Assembly: GCA_030836725.1 (NCBI GenBank)
Contig: JAUPLV010000068.1
Coordinates: forward strand, 1-10,933
DNA length: 10,933 nucleotides
Reading direction: 5' to 3'
Origin: Pseudomonadota bacterium
GTDB lineage: Bacteria > Pseudomonadota > Gammaproteobacteria > Burkholderiales > Thiobacillaceae
In this document: piece after piece, positions 6,070 through 10,933 of the stretch
Layout: each line of letters begins with the position of its first letter
How positions within the stretch are numbered: the stretch's first letter is position 1
Notes under the pieces: model-generated
Told to the model about the DNA's origin: nothing
Databases searched by the model: none
What the model saw: the letters and a program-made list of their open reading frames with translations, nothing else
Made by a program: the position numbers and the translations under genes

Positions 6070-7461
6070 CTAGTAGGAGCCTGGTTGCGCCAGCGATTCG
6101 AAGCGCGTGTACTCGCCGACAAAAGCCAGCCTTACCGTGCCGATGGGGCCGTTACGCTGTTTGCTGATGATGATTTCGGCCGTGCCCTTGTCCTGCGTGT
6201 CGGGGTTGTAGACCTCGTCGCGATAGATGAACAGGATGACGTCGGCATCCTGCTCGATGGCGCCCGATTCGCGCAGGTCGGACATCACCGGGCGCTTGTT
6301 GGGGCGCTGCTCCAGGCTGCGGTTCAACTGCGAAAGCGCGACCACCGGCACGTGCAGTTCCTTGGCCAGTCCCTTCAGCGCGCGCGATATTTCTGAAATT
6401 TCGGTGGCCCGGTTCTCCCCCGAGCTGCTGGCCGACATCAGCTGCAGGTAGTCGATCACGATCAACCCGAGCTTGCCGCACTGGCGCTGCAGGCGCCGGG
6501 CGCGTGCGCGCAGTTCCAGCACGTTCAGCCCCGGCGTCTCGTCGATGAAGACCGGCGCCTCGTTCAGCTTGCCGAGCGCGTAGGTGAGGCGCTGCCAGTC
6601 GTCCTCGCCCAGCTTGCCGGTACGAAGCCGGTGCTGGTCGAGCTTGCCGACCGAGCCGATCATCCGCATCACCAACTGGGTGCCGCCCATTTCCATCGAG
6701 AACACCGCCACCGGCAGGCCGGTGTCGATCGCGACATTCTCGGCCATGTTGAGCGAGAACGCGGTCTTGCCCATCGACGGCCGCCCGGCGACGATGATGA
6801 GGTCGCCAGGCTGCAGGCCGGAGGTCTTCTGGTCGAGATCGTGGAAGCCCGTCGGCACGCCGGTAATGCCGGAATCGTTGTCGCGATGGTACAACTCGTC
6901 GATGCGCTCGACGACTTCCTTCAGCAGCGGTTTGATTTCGACAAAGCCAGCCTGTCCCCGGCTGCCGGACTCGGCGATCTCAAACACCTTGGCCTCGGCC
7001 TCGTCGAGCAGTTGCGAGGCGCTGCGCCCGGCCGGTGCATAGGCGGTATCGGCAATCCCGGTCGCGACCTCGGCCAGACGGCGCATCACCGAGCGTTCAC
7101 GCACGATTTCAGCGTAGCGCCGGATGTTGGCGGCAAACGGCGTATTGCTCGCCAGCGCGACGATATAGGCCAGGCCGCCGACGCTTTCAAGCTGGCCCAT
7201 CGATTGCAGGGATTCGGAAACCGTCACCGCGTCGGCCGGGCGGTTTTCGGCAATCTGCCGCACGATCGCGCGCAGGATCTGGCGATGATCCTGCCGGTAG
7301 AAATCGCTTTCCGACACCACGTCGCCGATACGGTCCCATGCGCTGTTGTCAAGCAGCAGGCCGCCCAGCACAGCCTGCTCGGCTTCCAGCGAGTGCGGCG
7401 GCAGGCGCATTTGCGCCATCTGGAGATCAGGATTTGTATTGAACGGGTGGATAGCGGCCAT
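6070..7461 (-). CDS. dnaB: Replicative DNA helicase DnaB
   Basis: Hexameric 5'-3' helicase that unwinds DNA at the replication fork and works with DnaG primase. The N-terminal primase-interacting domain begins at LPPHSLEAEQAVLGGLL (20-36). A linker follows, then the RecA-like domain starting at TGVPTGFHDLD (200-210). Walker A is GRPSMGKT (226-233), Walker B is LIVIDYLQLM (333-342), the SQLNR motif is at 377-381, and RNGPIGT with a conserved C-terminal arginine region follows. The length of 463 aa is normal and no intein is present. The first ATG (7461) is used. No strong ribosome binding site precedes it, and in-frame ATGs at codons 15 and 18 cannot be excluded. The gene heads the dnaB-alr unit, separated from the ribosomal-protein operon by a terminator. 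Its upstream region holds a DnaA box. Confidence 0.97.
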   Translation of the reverse strand: MAAIHPFNTNPDLQMAQMRLPPHSLEAEQAVLGGLLLDNSAWDRIGDVVSESDFYRQDHRQILRAIVRQIAENRPADAVTVSESLQSMGQLESVGGLAYIVALASNTPFAANIRRYAEIVRERSVMRRLAEVATGIADTAYAPAGRSASQLLDEAEAKVFEIAESGSRGQAGFVEIKPLLKEVVERIDELYHRDNDSGITGVPTGFHDLDQKTSGLQPGDLIIVAGRPSMGKTAFSLNMAENVAIDTGLPVAVFSMEMGGTQLVMRMIGSVGKLDQHRLRTGKLGEDDWQRLTYALGKLNEAPVFIDETPGLNVLELRARARRLQRQCGKLGLIVIDYLQLMSASSSGENRATEISEISRALKGLAKELHVPVVALSQLNRSLEQRPNKRPVMSDLRESGAIEQDADVILFIYRDEVYNPDTQDKGTAEIIISKQRNGPIGTVRLAFVGEYTRFESLAQPGSY

Positions 7462-7481
7462 GCAGGGATTCTAGTCTTCCG

Positions 7482-7489
7482 CCCCCCCC
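7482..7489. repeat. Homopolymer tract of eight C (G8 on the dnaB sense strand)
   Basis: Eight consecutive C bases lie 20 bp before the dnaB ATG, in its presumed 5' untranslated region. Such a run is prone to slippage and to sequencing error. It lies outside coding sequence, so any length change would affect leader structure or promoter spacing rather than a reading frame. Confidence 0.8.
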
Positions 7490-7506
7490 TAACCAAGGGA
7501 TAATCA

Positions 7507-7515
7507 TGTGGATAA
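7507..7515 (-). promoter_or_regulatory. DnaA box upstream of dnaB
   Basis: The minus strand reads TTATCCACA, a perfect match to the DnaA box consensus. A second partial copy, TTATCCCTT, lies 12 bp further toward dnaB (7495-7503), in the same orientation. The perfect box overlaps a weak candidate promoter (TTGGAT at 7540-7535, CTTTAT at 7517-7512), so bound DnaA could repress or modulate dnaB. The match is seen directly; the regulation is inferred. One box with a weak second copy is too few to suggest a replication origin. Confidence 0.6.
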
Positions 7516-7542
7516 AGCAAGAACATCCGGGTATATCCAAAA

Positions 7543-7572
7543 CAAAAAGGGAGCCGATCGGCTCCCTTTTTG
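7543..7572. terminator. Perfect 30-bp palindromic terminator after rplI
   Basis: The stretch is a perfect inverted repeat with no loop base left over: the arm CAAAAAGGGAGCCGA is followed directly by its reverse complement. As RNA it forms GGGAGCC/GGCTCCC stems with an A-tract before and a U-tract after, in either direction. It begins 18 nt after the rplI stop and so ends the rpsF-priB-rpsR-rplI transcript. It would also stop plus-strand antisense transcripts coming out of dnaB. Confidence 0.93.
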
Positions 7573-7590
7573 ACGTGTCCGGCTGGATTG

Positions 7591-8037
7591 CTATTCGCCG
7601 GTCACCACCACGGTGATATTGGCATGCACATCGCTGTACAACGCCACCACCACCGGATATTCGCCGATGGCCTTGAGCGGGCCTTCGGGCAAACGAATTT
7701 CCGCCTTGACCACTTCATGGCCTTGCGCCTTCAGCGCATCGGCAATGTCGGCATTGGTGATGGAGCCGAACAGGCGGCCATCGACGCCCGCTTTGTGGCT
7801 GACTTTCACGCTGCTGCCTTCCAGCTTTTCGGCGCGGCTCTGGGCATCGGCCATTTTTTCGGCGGCAATGCGCTCCAGTTCGGCTTTCTGGGCGGCAAAC
7901 GCCTCCATGTTGGCCTGCGTGGCGCGACGTGCGCGGCCGGTGGGGATCAGAAAGTTGCGGGCATAGCCGTCTTTCACCTTGACCACGTCACCCAGGCTGC
8001 CCAGGTTGACGACTTTGTCCATCAGAATGATTTGCAT
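7591..8037 (-). CDS. rplI: 50S ribosomal protein L9
   Basis: Large-subunit protein that binds 23S rRNA at the base of the L1 stalk and helps keep the reading frame. The N-terminal rRNA-binding domain is clear: MQIILMDKVVNLGSLGD, then KDGYARNFLIPTGRA at about 22-36. A long helix linker (about 40-75) leads to the C-terminal domain with GRLFGSIT and the ending segment. The length of 148 aa is standard. The ATG has a strong AAGGAG site whose first bases overlap the TAA stop of rpsR, so translation of the two genes is linked. Last gene of the rpsF operon. Confidence 0.98.
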   Translation of the reverse strand: MQIILMDKVVNLGSLGDVVKVKDGYARNFLIPTGRARRATQANMEAFAAQKAELERIAAEKMADAQSRAEKLEGSSVKVSHKAGVDGRLFGSITNADIADALKAQGHEVVKAEIRLPEGPLKAIGEYPVVVALYSDVHANITVVVTGE

Positions 8038-8047
8038 GGTCGTCTCC

Positions 8048-8338
8048 TTAATGCAGGTCGGTGTAAGGCATGAGCGCCAGGAAGCGCGCGCGCTTGATCG
8101 CAGTGCCCAGCTGGCGCTGGTAGTGCGCCTTGGTGCCGGTGATGCGGGCCGGGATGATGCGGCTGTTTTCAGCGATGAATTCCTTCAGCACCTCAATGTC
8201 CTTGTAATCGACTTCAACCACCTTTTCGGCAGTAAAGCGGCAGAACTTGCGACGCTTGAAGAGACCACGATTGCCGCTGTCGCGGCCACCTTTTTTGGCG
8301 AACTTGCCGCCGGATTTACCACCCATGGGACGTGCCAT
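8048..8338 (-). CDS. rpsR: 30S ribosomal protein S18
   Basis: Small-subunit protein that pairs with S6 on the platform of the 30S subunit. The core runs from FKRRKFCRFTAEKVVEVDYK (about 27-46) through LKEFIAENSRIIPARITG to KAHYQRQLGTAIKRARFLAL and ends at PYTDLH. The length is 96 aa. The E. coli protein is about 75 aa, and the extra length is a Gly/Lys-rich N-terminal arm (residues 1-25) that is probably disordered and RNA-contacting. AAAAGGA lies upstream of the ATG and overlaps the end of priB. An in-frame ATG at codon 5 is less well placed. The gap to priB is 3 nt and to rplI 10 nt. Confidence 0.98.
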   Translation of the reverse strand: MARPMGGKSGGKFAKKGGRDSGNRGLFKRRKFCRFTAEKVVEVDYKDIEVLKEFIAENSRIIPARITGTKAHYQRQLGTAIKRARFLALMPYTDLH

Positions 8339-8341
8339 GAT

Positions 8342-8632
8342 TTATTCCTTTTCGATTCGATTCAATATCAAGATCAGCTGTCGGCTTTTAACGCTGCGCC
8401 GGTTCAACGAGCCGTCCAGTGTCACCTGCGTTCCGGTAGTCAGTTGCGCCAGCTGGGCGGCAAGCGTTCCACTCGCCTGCACCGTCAACTCGCATTCAAC
8501 CTGCCTTGCCTGTGCCGCCACTGTCTGGCTGCTGCGGTGCAACATCACCGCTTCGGCTATCGGCACACCCGCCGGGCTATAACGCAAAGGCTCCACCTGG
8601 ATGAGCGCTCCGCTGATGACCAGCCTATTCAC
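8342..8632 (-). CDS. priB: Primosomal replication protein N (PriB)
   Basis: Single-stranded-DNA-binding protein of the OB fold that joins PriA and DnaT to reload DnaB at stalled forks. The N-terminus NRLVISGALIQVEPLRYSPAGVP and the following AEAVMLHRSSQ match PriB closely. The length of 96 aa is near the usual 100. The frame starts with GTG at 8632, 4 nt after the rpsF TGA stop. An ATG between them (8636) is in another frame and stops after three codons. The position between rpsF and rpsR is the conserved place for priB in gamma- and betaproteobacteria. No strong ribosome binding site is visible, so translation is probably coupled to rpsF. Confidence 0.94.
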   Translation of the reverse strand: MNRLVISGALIQVEPLRYSPAGVPIAEAVMLHRSSQTVAAQARQVECELTVQASGTLAAQLAQLTTGTQVTLDGSLNRRSVKSRQLILILNRIEKE

Positions 8633-8636
8633 TCAT

Positions 8637-9035
8637 TCAGGCTGCGGCGGGCTGCTCGGCTGCGGTTTCCGCCTTGGCGGTTTCTACCTTGGCGCTGTCC
8701 AGCACGTCGCGTGACTTTTCTTCCTTCATCATCGGCGAGGCCGTGGTCACGGCATCGTCACGCTTGATGGTGAGATGACGCAGCACGGCGTCGTTGAACT
8801 TGAAGCCATGCTCCAGTTCCGCCAGGGTTTCCTGGTCGCACTCGATGTTCATCAGCACATAGTGGGCCTTGTGGACCTTCTGGATCGGGTAGGCCATCTG
8901 GCGGCGGCCCCAGTCTTCCAGGCGGTGGACGCTGCCGCCGCGTGTGGTGATGTTGCCTTTGTAGCGTTCGATCATGGCGGGCACCTGCTCGCTCTGATCG
9001 GGATGCACGATAAATACGATTTCGTAATGCCGCAT
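8637..9035 (-). CDS. rpsF: 30S ribosomal protein S6
   Basis: Small-subunit protein that binds 16S rRNA together with S18. The protein begins MRHYEIVFIVHPDQSEQVP and continues with GGSVHRLEDWGRRQMAYPI and KAHYVLMNIE, all typical of S6. The core ends near TIKRDD (about 88-93). A charged, Ala/Glu-rich C-terminal tail follows to residue 132, comparable with the acidic tail that receives glutamates from RimK in E. coli, but here the end is Ala/Pro-rich (AAEQPAAA) and not oligo-Glu. The start at 9035 is chosen over an upstream in-frame start at 9092 because AAGGA lies 6 nt before it and the S6 fold begins there. First gene of the rpsF-priB-rpsR-rplI operon. Confidence 0.98.
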   Translation of the reverse strand: MRHYEIVFIVHPDQSEQVPAMIERYKGNITTRGGSVHRLEDWGRRQMAYPIQKVHKAHYVLMNIECDQETLAELEHGFKFNDAVLRHLTIKRDDAVTTASPMMKEEKSRDVLDSAKVETAKAETAAEQPAAA

Positions 9036-9041
9036 CAAGTT

Positions 9042-9046
9042 TCCTT
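9042..9046 (-). promoter_or_regulatory. Ribosome binding site deciding the rpsF start
   Basis: AAGGA on the minus strand lies 6 nt before the ATG at 9035. It supports that start against the longer open frame from 9092, whose extra 19 residues do not belong to the S6 fold. Confidence 0.85.
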
Positions 9047-9059
9047 TCGGTTCAGCCCC

Positions 9060-9073
9060 CCGCTGCGGTGCGG
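9060..9073 (-). promoter_or_regulatory. Small leader hairpin upstream of rpsF (possible S6:S18 site)
   Basis: In the rpsF leader the minus strand forms CCGC-ACCGCA-GCGG, a 4-bp stem whose loop contains CCG. Leaders of rpsF operons in many bacteria carry a structure with a conserved CCG that binds the S6:S18 complex and represses the operon. The hairpin position, about 25 nt before the start, fits that idea. The fit to the known structure is loose and a chance GC hairpin is possible. Confidence 0.25.
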
Positions 9074-9095
9074 TAGAGCAAGGTAAAAACAACCA

Positions 9096-9112
9096 GGGGC
9101 AGAAATCGCCCC
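9096..9112 (-). terminator. Second hairpin in the rpsF leader region, terminator-like
   Basis: The minus strand reads GGGGC-GATTTCT-GCCCC, a 5-bp GC stem with a 7-nt loop, then a gap of 6 nt and a run of five T. It may be a backup terminator for the upstream decarboxylase gene or an attenuator in the rpsF leader. The spacing between stem and T-run is poor. I did not find a convincing rpsF promoter, so it is unclear whether this hairpin is transcribed with rpsF. Confidence 0.35.
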
Positions 9113-9125
9113 AAATTTTCCAGTG

Positions 9126-9154
9126 TCAAAAAACAATCCCCGGCAAACCGGGGA
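9126..9154 (-). terminator. Rho-independent terminator after the decarboxylase gene
   Basis: On the minus strand a 7-bp perfect stem, TCCCCGG/CCGGGGA with a TTTG loop (9154-9137), is followed by TTGTTTTTTG. It lies 59 nt after the decarboxylase stop and upstream of rpsF, so it separates the two transcription units. Between the stop and the hairpin I see nothing else. Confidence 0.85.
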
Positions 9155-9213
9155 CTGCGAATAATACGCTTTTTGCCTGACAAATCAAGCCAGTCGCAGC
9201 ACCCGCGACCGGC

Positions 9214-10933
9214 TTACATCACACAGTCGACGTAATACGTGGCCTTGCCATCGACCACATCCTCGACCAGGCCGTGCACGTCGGTTTCGAAGCCGGGGAA
9301 TTTCACGTTGAAATCGCGGGTGAACTGCAGGTAGCGCACGATGGTGCTGTTGAAGCGCTCGCCCGGAATCAGCAAGGGAATGCCCGGTGGATAAGGCGTC
9401 ACCAGCATGGCGGTGATACGCCCTTCGAGCTGGTCGATCTCGACCCGCTCGATTTCGCGGTGCGCCATTTTGGCGAAAGCATCGGCCGGCTTCATCGCCG
9501 GCGCCATCTCCGACAGGTACATCTCGGTGGTCAGGCGCGCCACATCGTTGGCCTTGTAAATGGTGTGGATCTGGTCGCAAAGATCCTTCAGCCCGGTCTT
9601 TTCATAACACGGATGCTTCTCAATGAACTCGGGGAGCACGCGCCACAGCGGCTGGTTTTCGTCGTAGTCTGCCTTGAACTGCTGCAGCGCGGTGACCAGC
9701 GTGTTCCAGCGGCCCTTGGTGATGCCGATGGTGAACATGATGAAGAAAGAATACAGCCCGGTCTTCTCGACGATGACGCCGTGCTCGGCCAGGTATTTGG
9801 TGACGATCGCCGCCGGAATGCCCCAGTCGGCGAAGGCGCCGTCCATGTCCAGCCCCGGGGTAATGACGGTCGCCTTGATCGGGTCGAGCAGGTTGAAGCC
9901 GGGCGCGATATTGCCGAACTCGTGCCAACGCTCGCCGGCCTTCAGCATCCAGTCCTCGCGGTCGCCCACGCCTTCCTCGGCCAGCTTCTGCGGCCCCCAG
10001 ACCTTGAACCACCAGGAATCGCCGAACTCATCGTCGACCTTGCGCATGGCGCGGCGGAAATCGAGCGCTTCCTTGATCGACTCTTCGACCAGCGCCGGGC
10101 CGCCAGGGGGCTCCATCATCGCCGCCGCGACGTCGCACGAGGCGATGATGGCGTACTGCGGCGAGGTCGAGGTGTGCATCAGATAAGCTTCGTTGAAGCG
10201 GTGGAAGTCGAGCTTGCGCGTCTCGGAATCCTGCACCAAGATCTGCGAAGCCTGCGAGAGGCCGGCCAGCAGTTTGTGGGTCGACTGGGTGGCGAACACC
10301 AACGCATCCTTCGCGCGCGGACGGTTCTTGCCGATGGCATGCATGCCGCGGTAGAAGTCGTGGAAGGTCGCGTGCGGCAGCCAGGCCTCGTCGAAATGCA
10401 GGGTGTCGATATAGTCGCCGAGCAGATCCTTGATCATGTCGACGTTGTAGAGGATGCCGTCATAGGTCGACTGGGTGATGGTGAGAATGCGCGGCTTGCG
10501 CTTCACGTCCTTGGCGAACGGATGCGCGGCGATTTTCTTCTCGATATTTTCCGGACGGAACTCATCCAGAGGAATCGGCCCGATGATGCCGTAGTGGTTG
10601 CGCGTCGGCGTCAGGAAGATCGGGATCGCGCCGCACATGATGATGGCGTGCAGGATCGACTTGTGACAGTTGCGGTCGACCACCACGATATCGCCCGGCG
10701 CGACGGTGGCATGCCACACCATCTTGTTCGACGACGAGGTGCCGTTGGTGACGAAGAACAGGTGGTCGCAGTTGAAAATTCGCGCCGCATTGCGCTCCGA
10801 CGCGCCCACCGGACCGGTGTGGTCGAGCAGTTGGCCGAGTTCGTCGACCGCATTGCAGACGTCGGCGCGAAGCAAATTCTCGCCGAAAAACTGGTGGAAC
10901 ATCTGGCCGATCGGCGACTTCAGGAAAGCGACG
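9214..10933 (-). CDS. Orn/Lys/Arg decarboxylase (PLP fold type I), N-terminus outside window
   Basis: Partial gene: the frame is open through the window edge, and about 180 N-terminal residues (the wing/receiver-like domain) are missing, judged from the usual length near 750 aa. The first visible residues, VAFLKSPIGQMFHQFFGEN, already match the family, so the ATG at 10902 is internal. Visible parts are ELGQLLDHTGPV, FVTNGTSSSNK, DRNCHKS (PLP-domain signature), HFDEAW, and the PLP-binding lysine in FATQSTHKLLAGLSQASQ (Lys codon at 10275-10273). The C-terminal domain is complete. The enzyme decarboxylates a basic amino acid to a polyamine precursor or for acid resistance. The STHKLL motif is closer to AdiA- and CadA-type enzymes than to ornithine decarboxylases (SVHK), but substrate cannot be assigned safely. 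Confidence 0.93.
   Translation of the reverse strand, partial: VAFLKSPIGQMFHQFFGENLLRADVCNAVDELGQLLDHTGPVGASERNAARIFNCDHLFFVTNGTSSSNKMVWHATVAPGDIVVVDRNCHKSILHAIIMCGAIPIFLTPTRNHYGIIGPIPLDEFRPENIEKKIAAHPFAKDVKRKPRILTITQSTYDGILYNVDMIKDLLGDYIDTLHFDEAWLPHATFHDFYRGMHAIGKNRPRAKDALVFATQSTHKLLAGLSQASQILVQDSETRKLDFHRFNEAYLMHTSTSPQYAIIASCDVAAAMMEPPGGPALVEESIKEALDFRRAMRKVDDEFGDSWWFKVWGPQKLAEEGVGDREDWMLKAGERWHEFGNIAPGFNLLDPIKATVITPGLDMDGAFADWGIPAAIVTKYLAEHGVIVEKTGLYSFFIMFTIGITKGRWNTLVTALQQFKADYDENQPLWRVLPEFIEKHPCYEKTGLKDLCDQIHTIYKANDVARLTTEMYLSEMAPAMKPADAFAKMAHREIERVEIDQLEGRITAMLVTPYPPGIPLLIPGERFNSTIVRYLQFTRDFNVKFPGFETDVHGLVEDVVDGKATYYVDCVM

Noticed and set aside
6631..7503. Plus-strand frame of about 290 codons antisense to dnaB
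   Set aside because: Composition is typical of a GC-bias shadow and the dnaB motifs account for the region.
7495..7515. Replication origin at the DnaA boxes
   Set aside because: Only one perfect and one partial box, no AT-rich unwinding region and no dnaA or dnaN nearby. A regulatory site for dnaB is the simpler reading.
9036..9092. Longer rpsF start adding 19 residues
   Set aside because: The extra residues are not part of S6, and a well-placed AAGGA precedes the ATG at 9035.

Overview
The window reads as an ordinary chromosomal segment of a GC-rich betaproteobacterium. I infer this from protein style (YgfX-, PriB- and Orn/Lys/Arg decarboxylase-type sequences), gene order and strong third-position GC. 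A relative of the sulfur-oxidising Thiobacillus/Sulfuricella group is possible because a DsrC/TusE-family protein is present, but the sequence alone does not fix the genus. No mobile element, CRISPR array, tRNA or rRNA was seen.

Layout. Positions 1-1253 (minus strand) hold the envelope-stress module rpoE-rseA-rseB, with rseB cut by the window edge. A 163-bp divergent intergenic region carries a candidate sigma-E promoter and a perfect 11-bp tandem repeat. It separates rpoE from nadB (L-aspartate oxidase, plus strand), a pairing also found in enterobacteria. The nadB 3' end overlaps the 3' end of a convergent ygfX-like membrane protein gene. That gene is divergent from ygfZ, the folate-binding Fe-S maintenance protein. 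After ygfZ comes a plus-strand gene with its own promoter and strong ribosome binding site, encoding a DsrC/TusE-family protein that has lost both functional C-terminal cysteines.

Positions 4999-9035 (minus strand) are two back-to-back transcription units. The upstream one is rpsF-priB-rpsR-rplI (ribosomal proteins S6, S18 and L9, and the primosomal protein PriB), ended by a perfect 30-bp palindromic terminator. The downstream one is dnaB-alr (replicative helicase and alanine racemase). The dnaB upstream region carries a perfect DnaA box. Positions 9214-10933 (minus strand) are most of a PLP-dependent Orn/Lys/Arg decarboxylase, ended by its own terminator and cut at the window edge.

Most genes are housekeeping. 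The most interesting points are the cysteine-less DsrC homologue beside ygfZ, the DnaA box in front of dnaB, and the overlapping ygfX/nadB tails with no sdhE partner gene next to ygfX.
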